Part shown: piece after piece, positions 13,201 to 27,500 of the stretch | How positions within the stretch are numbered: the first letter of the stretch is position 1 | Layout of the letters: each line of letters starts with the position of its first letter | DNA from: Apostichopus japonicus | Taxonomy: Eukaryota; Echinodermata; Holothuroidea; Aspidochirotida; Stichopodidae | Assembly (NCBI RefSeq): GCF_037975245.1 | Contig: NC_092578.1 | Coordinates: 4,034,001-4,098,000 of the forward strand | Direction: 5' to 3' | Length of the DNA stretch: 64,000 bases | Translations under genes and position numbers: made by a program | Notes under the pieces: model-generated | Told to the model about the DNA's origin: nothing | What the model saw: the letters and a program-made list of their open reading frames with translations, nothing else | The model's database searches: none

Positions 13201-16200
13201 TGCCTATAGCATTGACCATAAAAAGAATATACACATCCCTTCTCTCCATGCATCTGTCCAACTAATCCGTACCCTCAGTTTCCTTCACGTGTCTGAGGTG
13301 CGAAATGGTTAGTGAATTAAATTGAGATGTGCTCTGACATGCTGATGACATAATTATCAAGGAACAGATCTCTCCGTTTCTTTGGAACTCGTTTTTGAAC
13401 GGCGTGCGGCGTCTCTGGCTAATGGCAGACTGCGTGTCGTCGTGGCTACAGTACATTGATCGTGATTCAAAACAACCCGAGTGAGTAATACGTGAATGCC
13501 AGGTGGATGTCAACAAGCTCAAGCACTGCAGTATTAAGTTAAAAGTACTTATTGAGGAAAGGTTTGCAGGCTGCCTCCATCCTGTTGTGTGAGATAAGAT
13601 TGCTGTGAAAACAACATCATGATTGTTAAAGATCATCGGTACTGTCCCCAAATGTGCAAGAGGGACCGAATAATGTTCACTGATGAACAAACTTTGAAGG
13701 CAAATATACTTACTATATATATAATATAATAATTTTATCTTCACAAAGACATTTAATTTGGGATAAACTGAAACACTCCCCGATCTCTAGTAATCATTGA
13801 GAGAGACAGAACTTCCCGGAAAACAATTTTGTGAAAAACTTTCAGGAATTATTCACGCTAAAATTTGTGGCCAATACAGAAGATGTATATGGTTAAAACA
13901 TTTTTAGCCTCAAATAAACATTCCAGACAGACTATTTTAAAAGCGAATATTCTTCAGATCATAATAACACCAGTTTCTTCTTTAGTCAGCCTCTGAAGAA
14001 GTTCACTCCACAATAGGATCAAAAACACATCCCACTAACATTAAACAACAAATATAATTACACTAATTTTGCCTTAGTTAACTGTACAATAAAGCAGTTT
14101 GTTAACAGTTACTTTTTTTTCTCTTTGATGAGCATATTTTGCTGTAAAGTTAAACATGCTAAGATACTGTAGGTCATGGCCGCTTTAAAAATAGTGCGTG
14201 ACTGTGTACTCTACCAGGAGATCTTCAATGCTTTACGTGGAATTTATTGCTCTATAGTACCTGTAACACTAAAGCAACTCTATCGTGTGTGTGGATTTGC
14301 AGGTGGTTTTGAATGCTAAAGGGTTGTGATTCATATACAGTATACTGTGTGACTGTCAGAACTCAGTTACCTTAGGCCTTAATATGATGTGTATATCACA
14401 TTACTAGGTAAATCCAATAGCAATCTAGTGTGTTGCAATTTATACATTTGAATTTAAGGAAGAAAAATTATTGTCACCTAATGAATTGAGTGATCAAAGA
14501 AACCTGTCAATCGACCGTTGGATTAAATTCTGTCAGAATATATGTTTATTGACGATCCAAGCTTAGACGACCCATGAGGAATACTGCTGTGCATGTAAAT
14601 TTGTCAATGTGCATCTAGCTGCCCATTATTCAAAATAATGCTTTTTATGCTCAAAATACAGATTATGCATATTTGCCTACTGCCTAAGGTTATGTTTGCT
14701 GGCTTTATATGTCAAAGAAATATCTGAGGTATTTTTCATGGTTCATGGACATGGCAGAATTTTTGCTAGCAAGCAACCATGAAAAGTAATGAATATTCAT
14801 TAAGCTAATTCTAATTCCACCCAGTTTTGACAATTTTTTCTATACTGTAGTGTTTCTATACTGTATTGTCAGTATGAGCAGAATGAATATCATGTTTCTA
14901 TCAGATCAAGATTAGGAACTGTTTGTACTGACAATACCAGTGCTAATTTGAGAGCATGATATTGGAGTACAGTCTAGAGAGGTATTAGCATTAGGAAATT
15001 CCCAACTGGCTGCTAATTCGAAAGGAGATGCTATCAGGCTCAGGGCAGAAAATGATGGTACAGTGGTGGTATCTTTCACATTATGTGTACAGGCCATTCT
15101 GTATACTGTAGTAGTTTAAAAAGATTTCAAGAAGTAGGTTCTGTGACAAATCGCATCATGTACCAGGCTGCATGGTACCTGAAATCTTTACTTCTCTCCT
15201 AGCTTACCTGTCTCCAATCTACATATGCACTATCCCATTTTACCCAAAATTACATGATTGGAAATGTTTTCCCACTTTATCCCAATCTCTGGAACACCTA
15301 GAGCCATGTCTCCTCTTTCCGGAACTACCAAATTCAGATCATGACAGCTATGGCATGTTTTTCTGCTGACTTCACATCCGAGAATGTTTGAGTTTGTTAC
15401 GTAGCACTTCTTGCCTTGTACACTCTTTAAAGCATATACTTTATTTTACATTTGTAACATTAATGTGACAACAGACATTATGAAACCAATATGCCAACCA
15501 ATATAGCTGTGGATGGCCAACTTAAAATCTGGACATTGTTGGAAATCTTGTAAATCCACTGGGATGCTCATGAATGATAGATAGCTAGGAAAATTCAGAC
15601 ATATTGCAACAGTACCTTTGACTATCGTGAATGTCCCTGTGTTGATTTCACATGATCCTTATTTTTACGTTTTGACCATTGAAACCTTAAATGCTACCCT
15701 ACTACCTCCCACGAGTAAGCTCATTTAAGCCACTGCGATGTATCTGTTTTCATTCTACCCTAGAAAAATCAAGCAAGGTTATTAATATCAAGTGTCCTTG
15801 AACTATTGTATTGAGTTCAGGCTTTCACAAAAATAGGGAAATTGAGTATTTTCTATTCCACAAAGTTGGGTCCAGATTTGAATAGAGAAAAAATATTTGT
15901 GTATTTACAAGGTTAACAGGAACTTTTATTAACTGTAGTTTCATTAAAGGTCTATGGACACCTATGAACAACATTGTCCTAATCACTCTATTAGGCATTG
16001 GAAATCCATCAAAGATTGACCATTCTACGAGTCTTTCCTTAATTCTAGTTTTATGCATAATTAAACATCTGGTAATTATGCATGTTGATGATGTAACAGA
16101 AGTGACTGCCTGATTTTCTGTTATGTTATTCCTTTGTTTTATAACCTTCGTTTCAAGGACACTGAACATAGGTTTTTGGCCTTAGGCGATTTTTAGAAAT

Positions 16201-19200
16201 ATTTATTTGTCTTCTTTGAAAAGAGGAACATTACATTATCCAAATGATATATGTTAACTTATTTAGGACTAAAATAAAAAATTTTGATGAGCACAACACT
16301 CCACGTCATAGTTTGCACATATTTAATGAGTTTCCAGATTGATCAAAGCTTCAAATTTGTATATCTTGGAAACAAGGAACTTTAAAAAAAAATTCAACAA
16401 ATTTTGATTACCCAGCACAACAAATGTGCTAAATATGGGGCGAATTGGCTAGGTGTCCGTAGTACTTTAAGTCTTTTTGACTAACAGATGATCTCAGATT
16501 TACCTAACACTGTTTATGTTTGCTACAGTGGCTTGTTGACACTTCTCTTTTTTTTTCTTTTTTTTCCTTTTTTTTCTCTTAAGTATCATTTACAATTGAA
16601 TTCAAACAAATCTTTGAAGCACAAAAACTCAGATATGTAATTTGAAGGCTGTAAGTTACTGAGATTCCGTAGCTACGGTAGACCGTACTCTATAATAACA
16701 TTGTCAGTGTACCCTGTTCTCTGAATTGCAGTGTATCATACAGTAAAGACATACTTGATCTTTTACAACAAACTTCATTTTTATCCTCGCATTCTCATCA
16801 ATCATTCGAGGAGAAAGCTTTGCTATGATTTATGACTCAAACAACCAGATCTTAGATCAAGTTAAGATCGCAGTTATTGAGAGAGAAGTTTTAATAGACA
16901 GTGTGAATTTATCTTTTACATTTCTAAACTAAGTGGGAATACTGTCTGCTTCCAGAAATCCAGTAAGAAAAGCATTTTGATCTTTGGTCTTTGAATTCAA
17001 ATATACGTGTCAAAATGTTAGCCCCATTACCGTATACGTGACGTTCATGTAAAGATGTTACGGACTGGCAGTACACGGTATGTAATGCTTCAAGGCATTG
17101 AAGACTCGCCCCAAACCGCGTGCGGCCATCTGAAAAAGTTAACTTTCCATTGCTTGCTATTGACGTTTTGTTCGTGTCGCTACAAAATGCAGACAGTACA
17201 GTAATGAAACGTGATACCTTGTTATCTTTAGCTGGACTTGAGGTGTCCATCACAGTATGGGTTGTACACTGTGCTGTGGGTATTGACCACAGCTGTATGT
17301 ACTGACTGTACACTAGTGTCTAATTACTGATGGTAGCAAGCTGTGTGTGCGTATTTTCTGGGATCGATGGTGGTGTCTAACACTTCTGTTACACCTCATT
17401 CGAAACTAGGTCAGATTACTGGCATTAGACGTTTCTTTTTGCGCGAGTCTTCACACCCTTAATGTTGAAGAACAGGACAATATGGTGGGTGCAGCTTCAG
17501 TAGAAGGGACCTATGGCAGATAAGAAGGGAACATCATAGGTACAGCTGGAGGGGACCACAATAACTATTTAAACACAATGTAAGAAGCTGAGGTAGATTC
17601 AAGTTGGGGTTTTCTTAGCTGTTCAGGAGAGAATTGTTCATCAGAAAGATCTCTATCGTATATCAGCTTTTAAGATGATGGGTTTCTGTCCCCTTAAGTG
17701 ATGGTTTGAAAGACTCATGAAAGCTAATGCACCTGTGTAGAAGTATTTTTGTATCTTAACTGGGAACACATGTGATCGTGTTAATGACTGGCTGTGGTTT
17801 ACTACATGTATGGTTAACTATACATGTATGGGTACTGTACCAGTACAGTGCATTGCTTATGGCAATTGTTTACAAGAAATCTTGCAACCCTTACATAGAC
17901 ACACAGTCTCTTTTATAGTACTGACCGATAGTGGCACTGTTCAAGGTACCAGTTTATATGGAAGGTTTAAATTTACCTTGGAAATATGCAGGTATTAACA
18001 TGTTGTGTAGAAAGTTTGTCAAGGTCCCTAATTGATTCTGTATAAAGCCTTGATTGAATCTTAACATCTACAGTATATCTGTATGTGTATATTTATCTGG
18101 CCTGGGTTTCAGTTTAGAAACCAATTTTGATCTCCTTTTCTATAGCAAATGTATAGATTTCTAATGAAACCATTTTTTTCCCCTTTTATTTTGTTTCTTC
18201 CAGATTATACGGCTGACTATGAGGGACTACGCCCATCCCTGGTATTATGAGATCAGCAATAACAAGCAATTCCTACATGAAATACAACAGACGGCTCAAA
18301 ATGTGATCATCACTTTCGCTAATAGGTGAAAACTTTTGTTTCTTTCAGGAAGAATCAGGATTTAGTTAGCTTAATATATATTAAAGAAAGTATGTTAAAT
18401 CCTTGTTCACAGTTTTGAGAACACATGGGGGTGGGGCGGGATTGGGGGGGATGGGATCTGATAGTGCAACGACGAAATCAGACCCTGCAATCGTGATCTC
18501 CCATCCTGGGAGAATCCTGATCCCGCCAGGATTCTGATCCCGGCAGGATCCTGATCCCAGCGAGAGCAATCAAGATTGAAGTGTGAATACTCACAGATCA
18601 CTTGACCCCCAAGATCTCTGGTTACTTGCCCTCTACACTTCTGCAATCGTCCACTGCAGTTCTAGAACTAGCTGGTTGGTTTACAAATAATCACCATGAC
18701 CTTTTCAAGTTGGCATAATTCTCTATTGTTCGTTCGACGACGTCGATCCCACCCCCTTGCTCAAATGTGGGACATGTTCGGGATCCAGCTTGGTATCTCC
18801 CCTAGGGGAAAGCAAGATCCTGATCTCACTTAGAAGCTAATGTAAAAATGAGTCACTTGTGGCTTAAAGCCCTTGTACTTGTACTCATACCAAAAGAGAA
18901 TTCTTCTTGTATTTTTACTCACAAGAGCACCGAAGGAAATAATGCAGCAGTAGCAAAATTCCCACAGTAGGTAGAAGGAGAGGAAAAAAAGAGCAAAAAT
19001 GAATGATAGCTGTTTCATGTTGTACGACCTTGTTGCCCCCTGGTAGTTCTGTACATAAAAAAGGGAGTATGAACGAGAGATTAGAAAATGCCAGATAGCC
19101 CTCTGGTTACACTCAAGTTGCTTGAATTTGAGCTAATGAAAAACCCATCAAAACAAGGGGACACATTTTCACGGTAAGTAGCAGACTGATTCTAGAAAAC

Positions 19201-22200
19201 CTTTATGTCTTCCAGGGCTGCTTTTAAAATTATAAACCAGTACAAGGAAGATAGGAAATGACAGTCGCAATAATTGTTTAATATATCCATGTACAGTATG
19301 TATTTAAAATGATTTGTCCATAGAGTGCAAAAGCTGGCGCATTGTTCAACTGTACACACTATCTTTATTACAAAAATAGCATTTTACAGTTTGAAAAGTT
19401 GAATGCAATGCAATTTGACAAATTACCAGGAAAATCTTAAGTACTTTCTCCTTGCTTTTATTATCATCACATAAACCCAAGAAATGAATTAAAACCAGCA
19501 AAAGCCTTTTAATTGCTTATATTTATGATTTCCTCGTTTCCTTTCAATTTGTGAGCATCCTGTATTACTCTCTCCGTTGTGTAGTACTAAAGCACAGTAG
19601 TATGTGAACAGTGTTTTTAATCAATTCTTGGTATTCTTCAGCCTGTGAGATGTAGCCAAACCCTCGAGACATATAACAAGGGGCAAATCAATATTTAATG
19701 GCAGCCTCTACTGCAACTGGAAATTATGTTCACTACATTTTTTCTTACTTAATATCTACAGACAACATTGCGTACCTCCTCTCGAGAGGATAGCGTTATG
19801 AAATAATTATCTTCTGCAGTTTATTTTGCTATAAACTTGTCCTTTACTGTATTATTATATGGGGGGGGGTGGGGGCGACAAAAGATTCTGTAAATTGTTG
19901 GAGAAGAAAGATACATGTAATAATGAGAAGAAACTGTTCCAACATAAACTTTAATTTAGCTGTGGGCAATTATCACAACAATATTGAAACGGGTTGGAAA
20001 ATTCACTGAATTGGGTTGCATACTCACCATGGAAAAGCTAACAATAAATAAATTGGATTATGCAAATTAGTGTTTGTAATTTAAAAGCAAGCAAGTCTTC
20101 TGCTCTTTTGAAGGAGAATTTCGAATGTTGTCCAAGACTTGCCAATTCTCTCTGTATTGAATAAAAATTGGGAATCACCAGAAATGTGTTTTTTTATTGT
20201 TTTCTGGGGGGGGGGGAAGGGAGGCCAATTACATTTCTAGGGGGCAGGCACAATCTAGTTTCTAAAAAAAAATAAATATTTGACAAAAGATTTTTTTTTG
20301 GAGAGGGGGTGGGGGAAGGGGGTAGATAAATACTTTCGGGTGAATCAATGATGTTATACATTATTTAGACATGATCTAGTCTTTCTGTTCTGTAAAGCTT
20401 TGTTAGTGAAGGAACTTGAAACCTGTGATATCTCTCAAATGGTATCAACTTTTTCTTAACTGTTTGGGGGAAGTTGTTCATGACAGCTATCTCTATCACA
20501 AAGATAAAAAATGGTGGTCATATTTGTGTCTCCTTTAAATGCTAGAGGAATAGGATTTACTTCACTCCTCTCTTACCTGTCTCCTACAACGCTATTGCAC
20601 TTTCCTAGTCTACCAAGACGCCACTGGTATCATTTTTAGCACTGCGCCCCCAGTGACCTCTCCTATGGGTCACTGCTCTCTTCCTTCCAAATTTACCATT
20701 CAGAAGGAAAGCGTGTGTTTTACGAACTCCGTTTTCACTTTCGCCATACTGACATTTCCTTGCTCGAATTCCGACCGTTTAATGGGCCTGTTTTGATCTG
20801 AATGTTTCCTTAAACAGGTCCTAGGGAGAGGTAGACGATAAAATTAAACAGTCCAGTGGTTTTACCTCTGACTGGTTGCGTTTTCTGACAAAAGCAATGG
20901 CTTTTGATCTTTACAGCAGCTTTGTGATGTTGTTATGTAAATCGAATATGCTAGATTATTCTTTGGATTCTTTTGGATTTCAACAACATGAGCTGAATAT
21001 TTGTTGACTTAGCATTCTGTTGGATTGCCTCTTAAATTTGACTTTATTTTGTTTAATAATAATTGCTTACTTTGATGTACTGTAACCAGCATATTTGTAT
21101 TATTAGTATTTATAATTTCTTTCTTTCTTTCTTTCATTCATTCATTCGTTCATCCATCCAATCATCCGATTGTTCATCCATTCATCCATCCATTGGTCCA
21201 TTCATTCATCCGTTTGCCCGTCCGTCCATCCATCCATTCATTCATTCATTCGTTCCCTTAAACATTCATTCATCCATTGATTGAATGGTTGATTGATTTA
21301 ATTTAATTCCTTTTTGTTTTTGTGGCAGGGCTAAAGAGGTAGACTGGGTCAACTATGTCACAAGGACAGCAGTGGAGGACTTTGCCTCACACATAAGACT
21401 ATTCCACAGTGCTCAGACAAAACATAGGAAAATTATAAGCAAAGAAGGTAAATTTTAAACAATTTTTTTAGCCCTGCTGCTAAATTTATATACATTGTTC
21501 TTTTGTTGTTGTTTTTTTTTTTCTTCTGGCAATCTTCAATTAATTTTCTCCATTGAGATAATGTCACTGTCTAATAAACAACTTTTAATAATTTTGGGGG
21601 TAATTTGGAGGGTTAGAACCTACAAGAATGTTCTTTTTGCAAACTTTTAGTAATTTTCAAACATGTTCAGAATTGGAAGCAATACTGATGATATTTTTAG
21701 CTTTGCTGTTTATTTGTTTTTTGATCCGCTGTTGATTTAATGAACAGGCATGAGCTCGGGGACAAAAACTATTATCCTAACACACTGTAGCATACTCAAA
21801 CTGGAGCCTATACTGCAATTTTTGCAAAGTTCTGTGATTTTTTTTTTTACCCCAGGCTCATCCCTGAATGAAGCAACCATCTTTGTTGTAAACATGTGGC
21901 AGGATTTATCCTATGGATACACTTTTGCTTAGTCGATCAATTTCCATTAATTCTTCAACACAATAAGTACCGTGCAATTGATTAGATTTTTAAATAACTA
22001 GCTGACCCTGTTTCATCTTTCATCTTTTTTTTTTTCTCATTAACTGTATGGAAGAGGTTGTAACTTGATAAGCTTGGTTTGTTCCCTCATCCCCCGTGGC
22101 TATGCTCATACCCTGTTGCTAATTTCCTAATAGGCTAATTCTCGTTAAGATTTCATCTCCTCACGCCAGAGGTCGCCTCGCAAGGAGCAGTTCTGTAACA

Positions 22201-25200
22201 TTCATATTAAAGATGCCGAACGGCTTGGCAGCCCTTAATCAAATCGAAACGCAGTCCATGGAAATTGTTTTAATTTTCTGGGGAAGTTGTTGCGTAGCTA
22301 AAAAGTCCCCAAAGGGATATCATGTCACGATTTTCAATTAAGATCGTTGATTTACCGTAAATACAGTTAACTCCTCTCAGGAGATGCATCCATAGTTTTA
22401 TGTGACAATTACATTGGTAATATACTGTTTCCTTAGCAACATATTAGTTTTTAATACTGTACAGGAAAGAAGGAGAGATCTTGGGAGGGTGTGTAGGAAA
22501 CATTGTAATGTCTCTATTTAAAATCTAGACATACCAGGCTATTTGCTTTTAAAACTATTCTGTAACAGTTACCTGTACAGTATCTGCAATCAAATCGTGT
22601 AATTTCCCATCACCCGTCTAATAACACTCAAGACCTGGTCTGACCGTGGGAGGGGGGAGGGGCGGGGGGTAGAGGATCTGATGGGCTAGAGTCTTGGGGT
22701 CAGTTAGGCAGCCCGGGGAAATATGGGATAGGGAATACTGTATTTTCGTTGATACACTATAGTTAAGGCAAAAAATTGGATACATCACAACAAATGTCCA
22801 GTGCCAAAAATCGTCCCAAAATCCCAATCTTGATGTATGGTTTCAGAGAATTATTATTTTTTCTTTCCACAGCAGATAATAACCCACATCAATTAGTACA
22901 AGCTATTTAATCTTATTATATGTAATCTATATTACCTCAAACTGATATCCTCCATCATGTTTAATTGCTGTCCATACCCTCATGTTACTGTGTATACATT
23001 ATGCCGATGCATTCAGTTAAAGGCACTGAAGACTCGCCCCAAATCGCGTGCCGTGCTCTGAAAAAGTTAACTTTCCGTTGCTTGCAAGTGAAGTTTTTCT
23101 CTTGTCGCTACAAAATGCAGACAGTAATGAAACGTGATACCTTGTTATCTTTAGCTGGACCTAATATGCCCATCGCTGTATCGTTTGTACACTGTGCTGT
23201 GGGTATTGACTGCAGCTGTTATGTACTAACTGTACACTAGTGTCTAATTACCAACGGTAGCAAGCTGTGTGTGTATTTTCTGGGATCGATGGTGGTGTCT
23301 AACACTTCTGTTACACCTCATTCGAAACTAGGTCAGATTACCGGCATAAGACGTTTCTTTTTACGCGAGACTTCAAACCCTTTAAACCATTACTTCACGA
23401 CACAAGGTGTTTTTTTTTTCTCGTGTCAAATGAATGTTTCCGATACTTTTTCCATCATATCCAACACTAGATGTTCCAGATACAGCCCCCAGTCTAGAAT
23501 CTGTATTCTTTGATCTTGAAATTGAAATGGAAGATGGAATCTGCAGGGATGAAATATGCTCCGATGAAGGAAAAGAACTTGGTAAATATTTTACTCCGTC
23601 TTCAGTCTGTTATAGTCACCGACTTTGTATGGGTAACATTGTACGTTAGCAAGATATGTATATCTAGGTACAAGGTTGTGAATATTTATTTTCTTAACTT
23701 TTTTTTTTTTTTTTACCTTTTACTAGTCCTGGTACTTGCTGAGCAATCTCAATACCTGTGGATGTAATTCTTTACTTTAAAATAATATTTAAATATTTTT
23801 TAATTTCTAATTTAAAATAATTGTCCTCTTCCCATTCAAATTAATCCAAGTAAACCACTGCAATAGTTAAAGGAAAATCTGTGAAGTCTTTCTACTGGTC
23901 CTACAAAGGTATACTTGTATTGTAAGTGTAGTCTTACAACTTTAATAATTACAATGAGAACTTATCATCCCAATTCTAGTATGCAAAGTAGACTATGATG
24001 CCTACATCACTGCTGTAGGCAATGCTTTGTTTGTACAATATACAGATTAGGTAAGTCCCTAGGGACCCCACATGATCAAACGGGAACCAAAGGGAAAACT
24101 TCCAAGACTTACAGGCAAGAATTACCAATTTTCTGTTTTGAGGTCATGCCTGCAAATCCTAACAGGGGGAGGGGGGTTGAGGCCAGGATATGTTGACCCA
24201 GGGCCCAGGAGGGGGTTGATCTGGTACTTGGTGTATGACCTTGACCTAGACAATGATAAGTGACGTTCCACAAAGCGTTAATAAATCAGGTTATCACATT
24301 TATATTTGAATGTTTACGTGTATTCGTGTTTCAATGTCTTCATTGTCCCTCTGTTTCTAGACTACCTCCGTGATGTCATAGAGCTTCTGCTCTTCATCGT
24401 TTTGCCGGCTCAAGATTTTCAGAGCAAGCCGATGACATTCCTAGTGAGAGAGATCCTCGCCTGCTACATCCTGAAACCGATGCTCGATATGTTTAGCGAT
24501 CCAGACTACGTTAATCAAAACATCTCTTGGCTGGTGAGTGATTTTGTGTTTTTTTTTTTTGGTTATTCTTTCCCTCCTTCCTCACAAGTTATTGATTAGA
24601 TTTATAAACAGAATATTGGATGTAAAGTGAAGATGGGATTGGCTAGACAGACTAAGTTATAAAATTGAAACATTTATGTTTGGCTGCTAGTCAGTTCCTC
24701 AGGAAACCACGGAAACGATATCTGAAAAGAGACGAAATGAAAACCCTGGCAATTAATTTGTTTGATTTATGTAAAATACTACAGAAATCAAATTTGACAT
24801 TGTCTAGTGAAGAGTGCCTCAGATACATCTTACTTCTTGTGTTTATAGTTTATTTGCATTGCTGTGTGTTGTCACTTTATTTCTGATCGAGAAGCTTTGC
24901 TTTGTTTCACTTGTATGGTATCATGTATTTACAATTTACAGTATCATTTATTTAAAATTTGCAGTATCATTTTACATGATCGTGTCTGCCATATACAGTA
25001 TCATAATGAAGAATGCAATATCACATTATCAGAGACAGTATCATGTGATGGTATATAGTATACACATTCAGTATCCTAGTGTGTAGTATTTATCATAGTT
25101 TAGTGATCAGTATCATATATGACATTAATATCCTGTATCAGCATATCACATTATATGATATCATATATTATACAGCACTTCTGTAAACATGTGCAGTATC

Positions 25201-27447
25201 TTCTTTATACATTTTTCATATTAAAGTTAAAAGTAAATTGAGATAGTATTTAGAATGAGAAGGGGAGGTCATTGACCCATGGGGTCTGGTCATAGAGGGC
25301 GCACAGTGTTAAAAGGTTAACATTTCACTCTAGATTGAGAGTGCTAAGGTTGTGAGGAGATAGGTTAGGTCATCACTCGTAAATATCGAAACCTGGTAAG
25401 TTTAGGATTATTTAGTGTCATAATGCAGCATAAAATGTCATATTTCTATAGTCAGAATAATATCACGGTGTATAAGAAACATAATACATACAGTGTCCCC
25501 ATTGATTTACATCAGACATCACAATTTATAGTACCATCAAAAAAAAATTATGGTATTCCATTTAATCACAATAGATTAAGTGTCACATTAAAGTGTCTCA
25601 TACAATACAGTAGTATCATGGCATAATTTACACATGTTTTCTATTTGACTGCACAGATGTACACACAAGTTTAACTGCTTTTATTTGTCCAACACTATTT
25701 ATTCATCCTTGATTTTCGTCATAAATTGCAGTGTAAAGATACAACATTCACAACTGAAGCATTCCTGAACGTTATTAAGACCAGCAGCAGTATCGACGAA
25801 CTCGAAGCTATTATCAAAAATGTCGATCATGAAATGTTTAAGCAAAGATCCAGAGACGCTAATAAAACCAATCGAGAAGGTAAAGAGTAAAAGAATTATT
25901 AATTTTCTCCCAGCAAAAAAAAACAACAAACATTTCTTCACTTGTAGTTGTGATGGTTTTCACTTATATGGGGTAGTTTTGGGATTTAGTAGGTGGTTTT
26001 GATGACTTGAAGCAAGTCTTCTACTCTCGTCTTAGTGCGGTGAGTATTTTGTCATGGATGCTTCTAGGTTAGAGGTTCCCAAATAATTTTTCTACGACAG
26101 TCAGAGAATACCAATGATTTGAGCAAAGAACCAGATGGAATAATAAATCTCACTACACCTTGATTGAGCAATATACCAGGTAGGCTGGTAGGTTACTCGA
26201 GCCTAAGCTATACATACCAATGAGATTAGTGCAAGAACATGGGCCAAACATTTCCTATCGCTGGCAGTATTAAAATATTTTGCAAGTCAGAGTTAGACAG
26301 CCAGCAGCCTTATAAGAATCCCAGCTTTTGGGGCTCTGTCCTAATGGTAAAGGACATATTTCTCTTCTTTTTTCCCCTTATATTTGTTGTGTGTTACGAC
26401 AAGAATGTTAGCTTTCGAAACATTTCCAGAACATCCAGAAGCTTTATTGAACTAGAAATCGCCCGGTGATTGTGTTAAGGACAGTTGAAACCTAAGAACC
26501 CATTAAAGTATCTCCAGACGAACGTGAAATGATTTCTTTACACCTTGTTCACACAGAGGCTGACGTCAAACAACAGATCAAAAGCTTACAGTTCTTGAAA
26601 CAGCTGTGCCAGGAGACCATCGAGAGAATTATGAGCGGAGAAGGTTTAGATATTGCCGAAGAGGTGGTGAGTAAAGTCCATCCGGTGTTTAGAAAAGTTA
26701 GGTTAAAAATCCTCAAGAGCAAAATAACAAACTAAATAGGTGTTGTAGAAAGTAAAATAACCCGCTTTGTAATAACGCTACATGTATAATTGTAGGGCAC
26801 ACATATATATAGTACGCGCTGCTTTTTGACATACTGTAATTAAAATAAGAGGTACTTTGTGTTTACTCATCTTTGGTCTTCTGTGTAAAAAATTGGCTTA
26901 AGGATAGAGAGAGGGACAAGGCAACTGTTATAAATGGCAAGTTCAAAAGTGGTTAGGATTATCATTGAAATGGAAGGGCACCAATTACACTATTTTAGCT
27001 TTCAAGAGGGCCAGCATAAACACGTACAGAAATTACATTACATGCCATGTGCTCTGTTCATGAGACCGTGCATCCACCTCCTTGTGTTTCCCACTGCTGC
27101 TTAATAGAGCTGTCTTCTGGCATACAAATTTCTGCAGGAGTCCAGTACATTTTTTGTAGCCTTGATCGAGATAATTATCGAGGCACCTACGGCGACTTAA
27201 TTAAAAGTGGGCACGACATTTGTTCCCGTTGGTCAGTAACAGATAATTTTTAATGGCATCATCGCAAGTGGCTGTGGCTGTGGCAGAGATGGCCGTATTC
27301 TGCGGGTTAGTTCAAGCACTGCTGAAATAGTAGTATTTGAGCTGGGTTCTGTACAGGCATTTCAAGAGCACACCGAGTCCTTGACATACCAGCATTTTCT
27401 CTGACTGTTATTAAATATATATATATATATATCTATATATATATATC

Positions 27448-27500
<53 letters not shown>

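Larger units (their letters stand above)
7908..18203 (+). other. SNX13 intron 3 (10.3 kb)
   Basis: The longest intron. It holds one member of a dispersed repeat pair (8486-8640), a CT microsatellite (about 10085-10112), a large 25-bp minisatellite (10725-11515), one half of another dispersed pair (14819-15010), a TTAA-bounded inverted-repeat element (15944-16470) and MITE copy 2 (17089-17462). I see no gene in the remainder. Confidence 0.75.
23582..26556 (+). other. SNX13 introns 6-8 (around exons 7 and 8)
   Basis: The region 24900-25210 has many copies of the heptamer CAGTATCAT/AGTATCA in no strict period. Nothing else of note in these introns; a 76-codon open frame at 26239 is unrecognised. 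Confidence 0.6.

Noticed and set aside
17120..17305. Open frames inside the MITE copies as transposase fragments
   Set aside because: The four copies have different frames disrupted at different places and no recognisable domain.
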